Source: Blasia pusilla (taxonomy: Eukaryota > Marchantiophyta > Marchantiopsida > Blasiales). Taken from it: a DNA stretch of 64,000 nt. The notes beneath the pieces were generated by a model that worked only from the letters and a program-made list of their open reading frames with translations, was not told the DNA's origin and made no database searches. Below, piece after piece: positions 47,847 to 60,341 of this stretch. Where the stretch lies: positions 40,982,001 through 41,046,000 of the forward strand of contig CM114273.1 of assembly GCA_050084515.1 (NCBI GenBank). The letters are read 5' to 3'. The stretch's first letter is position 1. Each line of letters opens with the position of its first letter. Both the position numbers and the translations under genes were made by a program.

Positions 47847-48257
47847 GAATCTTGTCATGATATTGGACATTTCTTGTGCAGACGCTAAGGAAATTCAGCG
47901 ACACTATGCCCATAGGATTCAACCCCTAGGGCTTGATCTCATGCGCTTAGGGTTGCGGCGACCACAAAAGGTCGTCGGTTTTTCTGCGCCGGAAACTTTT
48001 GGGCTCAAAATTAGTCCAACGTCCTTGCAACCTTCTTTAACAAAGAAGCGAAAGTAAATAGTTGTGACCAATTTTTTTCTCCATGAACCCTTGGATAATC
48101 GTTTTGGACGCAGAAAATGGATTGTTGCGACTTCAGCGGGTGACCATGGGTTCCAATTAAGAATCTTGTCATGGTATTGGACATTTCTTATGCAATTTTG
48201 AATCTTGTCATGATATTGGACATTTCTTATGGAGAGGCATAGGAAATTCAGCGACAC
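47847..48257. repeat. Repeat cluster: 58-bp direct repeats around an inverted-repeat core
   Basis: The 58-bp units 47847-47904 and 48200-48257 (starting GAATCTTGTCATGATATTGG, ending CAGCGACAC) match except at 5 positions. A third partial copy lies at 48161-48190. Between them, 47950-48005 and the reverse complement of 48095-48150 share TTTTCTGCG(C/T)CCAAAAC-like sequence, giving a roughly 50-bp imperfect inverted repeat. The same motif occurs once more at 63401-63446. It is probably a small foldback DNA transposon that was duplicated together with its flank. Confidence 0.65.
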
Positions 48258-48762
48258 CAAATCCGGGGTTCATCCCAACTCTTGCCCATACACCACCATG
48301 TCCTTGGGCTTAAATGCATCTTCCAATGATTTTAACGCATGGCCTCACGATGTGTGGATTCGATACGCTTTTCACACAATTATAAGAAAAAGTGATGCAA
48401 ATCAATGCGCTTCCCAGATCTTTCTTACGAAACGTTCTTACTTTTCTCGCATTGGTAACGAAAATGCGCATGCAAAAAAAACAGACTTCCCAAAGCGAAA
48501 GACATAGAAACCCATTCCATTTCAAAAGAGCTGAAAAAAAACCCCCTCCCAAAAATTTTCGATTTTCCAGCGCTGCAAGCATTGAAAGTGAAATGAAATG
48601 AAGACGAGAAACTTATCGATTCTCGTGGACTCTGTAAGAGAAGATATATACAGAGAGAGGCAGAGAGCGAGAGTGGAGCACGAACCGTTCCTTGTATTGC
48701 GCCATGCAAAGTAGCGTACGCACGTAGTGGGATGTGAACCGTCTATGATTCTTTACGTAAAT
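48258..48762. other. Transition from AT-rich DNA into a GC-rich island
   Basis: Frames of 70-94 codons on both strands overlap each other and have no recognised domain. Purine-rich sequence near 48640-48680 precedes the island. Confidence 0.35.
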
Positions 48763-48835
48763 TCAGTCAGTCAGTCAGTGAGTGAGTTAGTTAGTTAGTT
48801 AGTTAGTTAGTTAGCTAGCTAGGTAGCTAGCAAGC
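48763..48835. repeat. Evolving tetranucleotide array (AGTC, AGTG, AGTT, AGCT)
   Basis: A 73-bp run of four-base units shifts stepwise in its last two positions along the array: AGTC units, then AGTG, then about seven AGTT, then AGCT. Confidence 0.9.
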
Positions 48836-49992
48836 CAGCGCTTCGATGCGTCGGTAGTCCGGGTGCTCGCGGAGTCTATTTCTGCGGGCGGCATTGGACT
48901 CTAGCGGTGTTTAGCTCTGGCCAATTCGTCGGGAGTCGGTGAGTCTACTACTACTATCCGATCACTGTCTGCGCAGGCGAGGGATGTCTGGTGGCGCTTT
49001 GCCATTCGTAGCCAGCCCCCTCTCTCCTGTCTGCGGAGGCGCGGGCTGATCTAGCGGTGTTGAGCTCTCCAGTTCGTCGGCAGTCGGTGTCTCTATCTCT
49101 CTCTCTCTCTCTCTCTCCGTGTCTGTGGCGCCGCGGGCAGGGGTTGTTGTTGGCTACGCTGAAGGGGGCGTGCCGTGGAGGAGTGTAAGGGAAGGGAAGG
49201 GGAGGGGATGAGGTGGATGAAATGGGGAAAGAGGCGTGAGATTTAAAACAGTTGGGGGTGACAACAACAACAACAACAACTCCTCGCGGTCTTTGGTTTC
49301 CGGAAACTCCTGGTCTGAAAGGTAAGTCAACTAATGAGGAAAGGACGGACGTGAAGAAAGGGGAAGGGGAGGAAGAGGAAGAGGAGGAGGAGGAGGAGGA
49401 GGAGACTGGGAATAAAGAAGAGTGTCAAGGCGGTCCCGACAATTTCGTTGGAGTTATGGGGTAGTGCTGGGAATCGCGCCCAGGGACTGGGGACCGCCAA
49501 AGTCGTGGGAGCAGCGGGGAGCGAGCGAGAGATGGCGAGACGGTACGCGGAGGATCGATGTGATCGTGCGGATTTGACCCGATCTTGCGGCCCCTCTCTG
49601 TATTGGTTCCTCGGGGCCGGTTCCGGCCTCTCTTTTGTATCGTGTTGGGTTTCCCATCCTTTTTCTACGTATAATTTATTTCTTACAGTCTCTGTATCGA
49701 GCGGGAGGCGATAAGGGAAGAGTGCTCTTTTTCCGGAGAAAAAGGGCATCAGGGAAAGATACGAATGTCGTGAGATGTGATGGACGAAATGAGTGAGAAA
49801 GTTGGACAGGCGGGGTGGCAGGTGGGGGCGGGATAGGTGACGGAGAGCGGGAGCCATGTGAGTGGGATAGAGATCAGACTGGATTGATTTCGTATCGTGG
49901 AGTATTATAATGCGCTGCGACAGGTGTGGAAGAGCCGTTCGAAGGGGATCCGCTGCTGCCACTGCTACCAAATCTGTTGTGTTAGCAGTTCG

Positions 49993-50294
49993 GAAGAATA
50001 CTTGCCCGAATGCAGCGGGAATTTCTTGGGCAAGCGACACTGTTCAGATCTAGCGGACAGGCATCGGCTTGGGGATGGACGGGCAGCGGCGATGAGGCTC
50101 AAAACCGCAAGCAGGCAGAGCGAGAGATGTGAAGTGGGGATTATAATAGTGATGGTCAAAGGAGGGCATCAGGAGAGCTAGGGCTCTATGAGTCGATTGG
50201 GCCATTCGGGAGTGGCTTCGGTCTTCTGGCATTAAGGTTGGCTGCTCCGATCTGCCATTGAGGAATGCCTGCTCGAACGCAGCAGGAATTTCTT
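49993..50294. repeat. 35-bp direct repeat pair, transitions only
   Basis: 49993-50027 and 50260-50294 (ending GGAATTTCTT in both) agree at 29 of 35 positions. All six differences are transitions, the pattern left by deamination of methylated cytosine. Confidence 0.8.
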
Positions 50295-50891
50295 CCTTTA
50301 TTTACCTTCAATCAATTACACAACATTCGACATAGGATGCTCCTGGAACACTGCAAGCATTACTACGTAGTCCGTCCTTTTGTCCCACCTTCACGCTCTG
50401 ATGTGGCGGGGCCGCGTCTGCAAACTTTACACCATCCCCAGTTTCCATTCCTCCCCACCGGTCAGTGACGCACTGCACTGCCCCAGAAGCAGCACTGGCC
50501 TGCTTTTTCCCCCCCTTCCCTCCCTCCTAGATGTTTCCTGGGCCCTCCCCGCACCAGTCCCCGCCTTTCGTAGACTCACTCCCCCGGGCCATGCTCTGTC
50601 CCCACTGTCCCTCGTCACGGGTAATTGCATGTCCTCGCAAGTAGATGTGAGGATGAAGGACACAGCTTTGGCCTGGGCTGCTTCGCCCCCTCCCCTCCCT
50701 TCTGCCGCTCTGCCCTCTATCTCGGACTCATCACTGCACCGAGCTGCACTGCGCATCATCTCCGTATGCGTGGGGAATTTAACCGTGTTAGTGAACTTCT
50801 TGTGGGTGGGCGCTGATTCCGTATGAATGATATGGGGTCAGGGGATCGGTCGCGGTATGTTATCACCTCCGACGGACCCGCCGGGACCACT

Positions 50892-50938
50892 CCGTCCGTC
50901 CGTCCGTCCGTCCGTCCGTCCGTCCATCCTTCCGTCGG
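50892..50938. repeat. (CCGT)n tetranucleotide array
   Basis: About eight CCGT units, then CCAT, CCTT and CCGT variants. Same motif as the arrays at 3073-3137 (opposite strand) and 62262-62295. Confidence 0.92.
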
Positions 50939-51646
50939 TCCCCCCTCTCATCCCTGGAATACCGGAGCTTCCACCGATTCTGCGGATGCGCCACGGATAG
51001 GAAGGAACCCAATGGGTTTAGCAGGTGATAAGAGTGCGTGAAGGTCTGACACGCAATTCTGAGCTTCCCCGTCCGGTGCAATTTTGGACTACCTCCGTCG
51101 CCGCCGCGTGGCCTGGACTTGTTACTACGACGCTTCCCCTCTCTTATTATTACACTACGCAACAGACCACTACGCAAGCGCATGTCAGCGAACGCGATTC
51201 CGCTCGGGAAAACGCTGGGCTCGCGTTACCCTTGTCACGCCGATTGGAGGTTTTCTAAAACCGCGTCCCTCCTCCGGGGCCCCTCCCCCCTACCCTCTCA
51301 CACTTTCCCTAATGAGCTTCGGACTCCCGCCTGACCTCGGGCGTCGACAACTGCGTCCTCTCTTGCAACCCGGTCCAGACTCCCTCCCCATCGTCCCGTT
51401 CCGTCTATCTACGGTAGGCACGATCGGAAGAAGAGGACAATACAGGAGACAGGTCACAGTTGCGCGCGCGAGTAGAGAGAGAGAGAGAGCTTGCGTAGGT
51501 GAGGCGGCCCACGCGAACAGAAGGAATTTGTATTTGTTGTCTTCATCACATCTTTTCTCGATCTTTTCTCTCTTTTTCCCGGGCACGGGTGACGCATTAG
51601 ATGCACGTGCCCACAGTGTCGCGAGAGTCTCCCGTCGGCTCGTCCG

Positions 51647-51678
51647 TCCTTCCTTCCTTCCTTCCTTCCTTCCTTCCT
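51647..51678. repeat. (CTTC)n tetranucleotide array
   Basis: Eight consecutive CTTC units in the same GC-rich island. Confidence 0.93.
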
Positions 51679-52300
51679 GGCTGCTGCGCTGAGCGCTCTC
51701 TCCGCCCTTCCTTGCCCGATCTGACAGTGTTCATTGACATAAGGCCCCTCCATCGCGCTTTCCACCGTTGCTCTCTGCTCCCTTCTAATTCGTCCTGCCG
51801 CCGGACGCACCGCCACACCACGCCGCCGACGCAACAAACGCACACAACGAGCGCGCAAGACAAGGCACCAGCGGCAAGCGGGCGCGTCCGGAGACGAAGA
51901 CCACTCCAGCTAGCTCTGTCGCAGCAGCGCTCGTTGATTCGTGGCGAGGCGCACGGCGTGCGCGCAAGCCAGCATCATACGCGCTCCAGCCGACCGTGGC
52001 ACCTACGCCAGTGACGCCACGCCTCCTCCTCCGTCCTCGCCGCTCCTCACGGTGCCGTGTGCGCACTTTCCTTCCCTCCGCCATATTTCCCCTCCCCTCC
52101 GTCGCCACCTCTCTCTCTTCCATGGACAGAGTCTGCCCCGTACCGGAATTTTTTGTAAACGCGGCCGCCAACTTTCCAAGACCTCCAAAGCACATCTGAA
52201 ATTTAAGAGGCCGGTCGGTCGGAATTACGTGCACGGCGAAAGAATACTGGTCAGAGTCCCCGTCAGACGTCAAAACTTCGCCGACGAACCGACAAAATAA

Positions 52301-55300
52301 TGGAAAACCGAGGTGAAATATGAGGAGGGGAAACGAATTACTAACTATGGAGGATGTGCAACGGTTTAGAGCATCTTCACGGGTAGTAGTTAAAAGGCGT
52401 ATTAAAATGCAGTTTTGAGATTTAAAAACTCATGTTATCGTACTTGGTAGTTCTTCCAGAATCCAGCCATGCCCGTCAAAAAATTATGTCCGTTGGTCAT
52501 ACAATCATCTATAGAGCAGAGTTCTTCCTTAATGGAGACCGTTTAAAATTTGTAGAATAGTCTTTCATAACGATATAACCATTTGGAAGAAAGAACAACT
52601 TTTAAAAAAATATAAAGTTGTGCATTAAGTGATGATTGCATGTATGACGTAGCAACGATGAATTTTCTTGTGCATTATTATGAACGATACTTTCTTGGCT
52701 AAGTTGTCTATGTGAGCATATGCATGATACTCGTACTATGTCCCCAATGATGATATGGTTATATTTACCTCCGGCAAAGTTTGGATTAATGTTTCTTATT
52801 CAGATTTCTACTTGCCATTGTCAAAACTTGAAAACAATTGTGGTAAATATGAACATTCTAAAAGACAAGAAAATGATCTAAACAAATATCACGAAAGAGA
52901 TAGAATTATTATAGATGTTGAGATTATTATAGGAAGCTACATTGGACACAATACTCTTATAAATTCCATTGATTGTTTCTTACTCACATATGCCATTTCA
53001 TTCAATAAGATTTGAACTTCTAATGTATTTTTCTTGATTATTTCTGAACCCCAAAATCAAACATTACAAAATCTAGCATATGTTTTCAAACAGCTGTGTT
53101 TTTCTAACGCACAACTCTACACGAATTTACCCATGGTAGACATTGGGAACTCGATTGATATATTCGTGGGAAATGAATCACATGGAAAATTAGAGTTTTA
53201 AATAAAAGAAATTAACGAAAACTAGTACATCTTGAAATATGACCGATGCAAAACACATGAGCATTCAATACGACTTGTAACGGCATTTGGGATGGGACCG
53301 AACGAGAAAACAGGGCATCGCATAACTTTCTACCATAACTTCGTGCCTTTCCAAAGCGATTTCTTTTTAATTTTAACTCCCTCTCTGAAAATGACACCAT
53401 ATTCACATCACAAAAACTCTTAGAAGACGGGTGTCGACATAAATAATTTAATATATATTTCCAAATCGCCGGCCCATTGTGCAAAACCGGGATGACACTG
53501 TTCGCCGGCCGGCGATTAATCGACACCTCGAAAGGCAGCTCGCCGGCATCCTGATCCGGCCTCCAAAGCAAGTCCATCGCAAAGTCAAGTACACACCCCA
53601 ACGTGACCCCAACTGTCACTGCCCCAGGGCTGCTTTATTACCCCCCATGCAAACCCTACTCACGTGCTGCTGCTCCCTCCGCTCCGAACTCAAAGCCCCA
53701 TCCTTTTCACCTTCCATGAGTAGACCCTTAATTATGTTTCTCCTCCGCACGGGGAAACTTATTGTTTTTTTTGTTTTTATTTATTTATTTTTATTTAGTG
53801 AGCCAAACGGAGAGCCCAGCGAGAGAGAATAAAATCACAAAATGCATTCTTTGAAATGGGGCCACTGCGCAATCATGCCCATGAGAAATAAAGGAACTCG
53901 CATCATTTTTTATTTATTTAAAGGGAAAATATCACTCCCCTACGCGCAAAGCGTGCGGACGGATTGTTTTCAAACGGTGGCGTTTCAATTTCTTTCTTTA
54001 ATTTCATATTTGTGGAAAAGGGATAATTATAAGATGGATTTAGAACCAAAGGGAACTGGAAGTGGCCACTCAATTCCGAAGAAGTTGGGGGAGGGAGGCC
54101 ATAGTTCACAACGAGTGGTCTTTGTTGAGTAATTAATATTATTTATAAAAGACATAAAATTGAAATTTTTATATCATTCTAAAGAGAGAAAATTCTCTTT
54201 TGGGCATCTCAAAAGAAAATTCCCTTTGCGCACCTATTTAGCTACCCATTTTTTTAGAGGGGGATTCGCCGTAACTAAAGATATGGGGGGTTTTTAGACG
54301 GGGATTCGCCGTCACTAAAGATATGGGGGGTTTTCGGAACTCCGGAGTTGAGTGGCCCTAATATGATGTAATTTCGAGCAGATTATATCCTTTCTGGGAA
54401 CGAGTTTTGAAATACGTTTCTTTTTTTGAAAAGATTTATTTCATCTTTATTATGTGATGTTTAAGTGGACTTTTCTTTAAAGAGTCCTCATGAATTAAGA
54501 ATAGGATTTATTTCTTTTTGACAAATTTGACTTATATAGAAACTCAATATCCATTACCAAACTCATTTTATCATATCTCTCAATGTCAAATAGTTCCAAA
54601 ATGATTTCCTTCCATTCCAAGAAAAGAACTTTTTCTATTTTTAATTTCTAAGTCAATGTAAGGGGAGCAAGATCACATTTGGTAAACAATAACAACAACA
54701 AAAATTTAAGGCATATTTAATCTAAATTATTACTTGTATTATGCGGCATTTTCTTGGGTTGGATCTTGCTCCTCCATGCTGCAAGGCTCCAATAGATTCT
54801 TGGAATCTTACTAGAAGAGCAAGATTGAGCTAGCTCTAAGAGGAAACATTGGGAACATGCTTGTCATTCAATAGATGGAAATGGGAGGGAAAGGGCAAAG
54901 ATAAAAGTGGCACAAAAGCATAGGCATACAACTACAAGAAGCTATACCAATTTGTTTCATCCCTCCCATATTTTTCTCCCATATTAATTCCCAAAAAACA
55001 TTTAAATGCATGTTTTTGAGTTTCATCCCATAATGATAAGATCCATAATGTTCTTTCCATACATGTGTGTAGTTTTTGCATTCACTTCTCACTCTATCAA
55101 ACCCTCGTGAAATAAAAGACATTCATAATATTCTCTAGAGTGAAACATAGAGAAATTTTCTACGTCAATTAAAAGAAATTCCATGAATTTTCCCATTTTT
55201 TATGCATGTATTTTTTTCGATATTATTTTATTTTAGTATTTCCCTTATGGAAAATCTTCATAAAATTCTCATATCTTATAGATTTATATAATCTACTTTC

Positions 55301-58030
55301 ATACATAAATGAGAGAAATTGAATATCGGAAAATGAATTCCTATTCACTCCAATCCTCTTCAATCATAAATCATAATAGATAATACTGATAATAAATATT
55401 TCAATACTATGAGCTAAGAAGAAGTCACTTGTGATTTTTGCTACTTACACTTTCAAATTTTCATACCAATCACTAGTTTCATGTCTAATCCGTGCAAGGG
55501 TATCTTTGGGTTCCATTTCTAAAAAATATTCCACTCCTACACTAGCCCCCTAATAAACACGCCACTCCTCCATTTTTCAATGATCACCAAATAGTTCTCT
55601 AAGACCAATTCCCATTTTCGTGACCTCTTTTCCTCCATCAAATTTTACACATCCATCATGAACATAAACTCATACTATAAGGAACTCAAACTGATAACCA
55701 TGTTAATGATAATAGTATAGATACTTATATTTTTTATCCTCAAAACTACTTATAATGAAGCTCCCTCAATAAGTATAATCTCTATTACTATTCTAAGCCT
55801 ATCCTAATTTCTTCAACCTACCAAAAGGACCAATGACACCAAAGGCAATAGTCCTTCAACTCATGGTCCTCCTTATAATCTTGATTCTATTCTTCGAGAT
55901 CAATTGAGGAGTTCCTCCTTGTCCAAGTTGTTCAACTTTTCCATGCCCTTACCACTAGTCGCCCTATCTATGGATAATCCCTCTCAGATCTGGTTTGCCT
56001 ATTTCCTTTGGAGAATCCTACAACCTAAATACCATCTCACATACGTAGGGCATACTCCTTTACCACATCAAAATATGGACAAGCTATTCTTAGCCAACAT
56101 CTTCAAGTAAATGGAGTAAAAATAATATTTTCATTTTGTGCATGAGAAAGGAAAAGAAATATCAAATGAAGAAAATTTCTCGGAGATGGAAAAGGAAACA
56201 TCCATTTATTTCTAGATAGTCTCTCATATGTTGTGGTTTATGTACGTATCCTTTCTCTTCAAAAGTAGAATATATTGCAAAATATCCAACCATATAACTT
56301 AGTAGTCCTCATAAAGAATATTCATGACACACATCCTTCCTCCTTACAGTCTCCAAGAAAGGTGTCGTACGCCTACTCCTCTTAGACATCAACCTCAAAT
56401 GTTGCGAAAATCTACATTCAGTAGGTCACCCTCACTGTGCTAATCTGCAACCAAACACACTCTTATTAGTCTTGGGTTGAATCAATCAGTCTTCCAATTG
56501 CTCAAAATCTTAACTCCAACCATTCATCAAGCTCAACCGGTCCTAACTCCTCACTTCCCAACACAAGCAAGTCACCATAGACTTCACACATACTTTCTAG
56601 ATAGTCTAGGCACCTAAAACAACGCTCGTATGCCTAGCGGTCCCAACTCTCCAATAGACCTCGCATGAGTTCCTAAGTGAGACCCAACAAATGAGTCATG
56701 GGTCGGAATCCAATGATGACCTCGAAAATCCATCTACTTGGACTTGGATTGGTGTTTGTAACCCAACACTAACATCCCAATCCATTTTGTGCCCTTGGTT
56801 CGCCCCGCGGCTCCCCAAAGTGGAATGCAGGTCCCAAGAACCCTTGGAGACCCTCCCCCCTAAATATACTTCAGGAGTTCTCCACCCTCCCCTTACCTTT
56901 GGGAAAGTAATCTCAGACTGCTCATTTTGGCCTCAACCCAATTATCCTTTCGTCTTTTTGGGCCATTTCTCGGTCTCTGCTTATGCGTTTGTCAAAATCT
57001 TTGGTGCGTTGGAATTTCTTTGTGTTAGCTTTCCACCGCCATCTTATTTTTCCCAAACGTATCGTGGGTCTTGTCCATTATGACCTAAAGATAGTAAAAT
57101 CCCAAACGCTAGTTAAGTTCCAAGTCCAATTTTCATCCTCTTTGGCAACCCACTCTTCTTAGCCTTGACTTCTCTCAAGTCTTGTTTGCATTTGGTCCAG
57201 ATTTCTCAAGTCGTGACCGTTAACATATGAAAGGATCAACCTTACTCGCATCTCATATCTTATGTCTCGTCTAAATGACCTCTTCGCTGCACATTCATCC
57301 TAGTGTGAGCCTACTTGCTACTTGCTAGAATCAAATACCTCTTTGAAATCTCCATGAAGTTTGCAACTTTTAAGAATCATATCATTATAACAACATTGTC
57401 ATAAATAAGATCGTGGCTTTGATAAGATTACAATTGAGCCAAAATATTTTTGTGCAACCTCATTATGATAATTACATGAAATTCATAATGTACTTGCAAA
57501 TTCCATCAAAGAATGCAAATATGATAATCCTGAAATTGCCTCCAATGATATTTTGAGTTTGCCATATCTTACATGTTTTCACAAGATAAGTGCATCATTG
57601 ATGCAAGAACTTTGATAATCATATGATAAGCATGGTCACTAGGGCATCACTTATCATTTTTGAATGATATGTATAATACAAAACTCTAGTATGGTTTCAA
57701 ATAAGTAGATTGGGCCTCCAACCTCGACCTTCTTGACCCTAAACCCCTTGATCTTGACGTTCTTGATTTGATTCGCCTTGGGTGACTCCTTGACTACCTT
57801 CAACACACGTGACAAGATTGCACACAAAGAAATTTATGTGTCGGAAAAAATTTCCATGTTTCCGGATTTATGTCCTTCGCTATAATACAGACATGTCTGT
57901 GTAGACCCGGGTACTCGTGGCCAGAACCTAAGCCCGTTCTGCCCGCACTGTAGATACGGGGTCAGCCAGTGTGAACCCAATCTAGGAATCCGTTGCCCAT
58001 TCTTGCAACCTATTTTGTAACCCGCATCAA
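52301..58030. other. Mostly AT-rich DNA without a recognised gene
   Basis: A small GC-rich pocket (53465-53830) has a 135-codon minus-strand frame (53212-53619) and a 117-codon plus-strand frame; neither is recognised. 56690-57085 (130 codons, plus) is another moderately GC-rich open stretch without a known domain. The rest is AT-rich intergenic DNA, probably transposon-derived. Confidence 0.4.
54251..54330. repeat. 40-bp tandem duplication, 2 mismatches
   Basis: Units 54251-54290 and 54291-54330 share GGGATTCGCCGT and CTAAAGATATGGGGGG and differ at two positions. Confidence 0.95.
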
Positions 58031-58158
58031 CCTACCGTAAGCATGCACTAGCACGTAAGAGGCTTGTATAAGCCCCGCACATAGTAGGAGTGTAGGCCTT
58101 ACTTGCCTTGCGAGTCTGATCCCACGCCTACCGGGGGCTAGTGCAAGCTTACGGTTGG
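58031..58158. repeat. 22-bp inverted repeat around an 84-bp loop (foldback)
   Basis: Arms 58031-58052 and 58137-58158 pair at 20 of 22 positions (core CCGTAAGC...GCACTAGC). An outer pair, ATCAACCT (58026-58033) and AGGTTGAT (58167-58174), extends the symmetry. It lies in a GC-richer pocket (57.88-58.3 kb). No clear target duplication was found, so a foldback transposon remnant or a structured transcript are both possible. Confidence 0.75.
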
Positions 58159-58174
58159 TTTGTGTAGGTTGATT

Positions 58175-60097
58175 CTTGCCCATCTCCATTAATCTCAACT
58201 TGCACCCGCTCCCACGTCTTGAGTCTGCGTGGGGCATCGGGATACTGAGAAAACATGTCTGAGGGAACCGTTGGGCATATTCGTGGATATTTCTCTTTCC
58301 GTCCAAACTTGACCTTCTTAGAACCTTGCACCTCTACAAGATGCGATTAATTTCTAATAATTCATTTGTACAAATATTATAAAAAAATACACTTAAAGAA
58401 AAAGTCATAAAAATCATGTATTCTTAGAGGTCGGCAAGAAATAATTTTGGTTAAATATATATAAAAACCTTCATTTTCCTCAAAATAAACTAGTAGACTC
58501 TAGTGGATTTGGATATGGTAGGTTATTTGGGCATCATATTACAATTTTGTTGTTTTAAGAGGAAGGCCATATACTATCATTTGTATGTATTCATTCTAAG
58601 AAGATGTAATGTGATTTAGGATATGATATGATCATAGTTGCATTTCAATACCATACATCATATTTCTATTACTAATCTACATTATTTTATTCATAATGCT
58701 TGAATGATAGATTCCAATATGGAGGAATGAGATTACATGCTAATAATTATTTATATTTGCCACATCTTTTTCTCTGGTGTCAGGGAAAACCATACAAAGA
58801 TTATGAAATGACAAAAATATTTGCATAACCAATGGGTTGTATTATTATTTTTTGATCATATGAAAATGGTGATGAGTCATATCACCAATAATATATCTAC
58901 TATTTTTTCATTTTTAATTAAAGTTTAGGATGCAATATATTTTAGGATTTGCACACGTGGGAACATGCTAAAAAACATAAAGAAAAACTTTGGTTATTGA
59001 TGACACCTTATTATATATCTTAATCCAAAGTAAACTATACAAGAATAATTACAAAATGATCTTGAGTTCTTGAAAAAATATTACTTCCCTAAATACTAAT
59101 TGATTTCCTTTTTCAAGTAGATAGATAGCTTTACTCTTCTTAATCATGTTGTGTATTTTTCAAGATAAGTTTGCATAAAAGGATATGAGGCAGTGTCAGT
59201 TTAGTGATTAATCTTTTGGATGCATAAGTGATATATAACAATATAGTGAGATTCTTGAGATCTTCACTACGTCTTATCAACCATTAACAAGATTATTCTT
59301 ATTGAATGGCTTTCATAGATTGCGAGGATTCATCGTGCGGTTAATCTTCGGTGATTTCTTTTTTCAATGATTTCTTATTTTAAGTGATATAAAATAGATC
59401 ATCAAAAATGATTATATTTAGCCGAGTATTAAAAATGGTAGCCTCTAGATCTTCTGCACTAAGTTTTATATTGGCCTAAATATAGAACATCTAGAATGAA
59501 ATATACACAAGATATTCTTTGAAAAAAGGGGCATATTTAAATTCTTCAAATATTCATATATTTATAAAGCCATATAAGTTACAAATGACCGAGAGATTGC
59601 CCAAATTTTTTTTCATGCATTTGATGTCGTTATTTTTTTATTTTCACCAATGATATATGGAGCACTAAATGACATGCAATTTGAGTTGAAGTGTAAAAAA
59701 TCATGTTATCTTTGTGCAAGGTTTTTAGTAGCTTTTGACTAGCAGAAATTATAAAAAGAATACGAAGACCTTTAAAAGAATAAAAAGTGAACACCAAAAT
59801 TATTTCAACAAGGTCATCATGGAAATCTTGTTCTTGGATTTCATATTAGGAAAATTTAATCCAATCAATATCATGTATAATTCTTACATTTTTATCGAAG
59901 GCCCCAAAGCAACCCTACCTAACCCTAAACAATTGCATTTCTAGCTTTCTAAGTTAGGAAAGTTCTTGATAAGTGATATTTGGGTACGTGCTTAGAAGAA
60001 ACCCTAACAAAAGAGCATAATCTACCTCTCCAGGAGCACATTGTCATATTCCCTCCCACGTAAAAGTTTTGTTCTTTGAAATAAAATAATACGATTA
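58175..60097. other. AT-rich DNA without a recognised gene
   Basis: Only short frames (up to 69 codons, for example 59735-59944 plus). Nothing recognised. Confidence 0.4.
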
Positions 60098-60268
60098 TCT
60101 ATATTTTTATTGAAGAGTGCCTTCTTGATTTGCAAACACCTTTCTCCATGACACGTGGCAACTGGGCAACAAGAAAATATCTTCCATACTAAGCGCAACA
60201 AGATTTTTTTTGGAATTTTTGTGCAACATGATTAATCCCTCCCGTGCATGGCATGGGTTGTACAGTAG
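60098..60268 (+). mobile_element. Mini-Helitron copy 5 (171 bp, non-autonomous)
   Basis: Starts TCTATATTTTTATTGAAGAG after host A and ends GTAG before host T (CTAG expected). The 3' hairpin is CCCGTGC (60241-60247) with GCATGGG (60251-60257), 7 nt before the end. About 75 bp at the 5' side and GATTAAT(C/G)(A/T)TGTTGCACA-type sequence at the 3' side match copy 1 on the opposite strand at 9542-9678. Confidence 0.85.
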
Positions 60269-60341
60269 TAAGGTTGTAAGTGCAACTTATAACCTTGACT
60301 ATGGCCCTCATAAAGATAAAACGAAGCCCGGATAAAAGAGG

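Larger units (their letters stand above)
48836..52300. other. 3.5-kb GC/CpG-rich island without an identified gene
   Basis: CpG-rich and gene-like in composition, with CT/GA tracts (49091-49117, 49370-49402) and CCGT and CTTC arrays. The longest frame is 237 codons, minus strand 49327-50040; it ends in a poly-Leu tract that only reflects the GA repeat, and it has no recognisable domain. The 202-codon plus-strand frame 51084-51692 is likewise unrecognised. The right end (51900-52270) is Arg/Pro-rich in every frame. The composition resembles the AHL upstream island, so this may be the promoter and leader of a gene whose coding part I cannot see, or a non-coding transcript. Confidence 0.4.

Noticed and set aside
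49327-50040. 237-codon minus-strand open frame as a protein gene
   Set aside because: Its C-terminal poly-Leu comes from the GA repeat, the rest shows no domain, and overlapping frames of similar quality run on the other strand of the GC-rich DNA.
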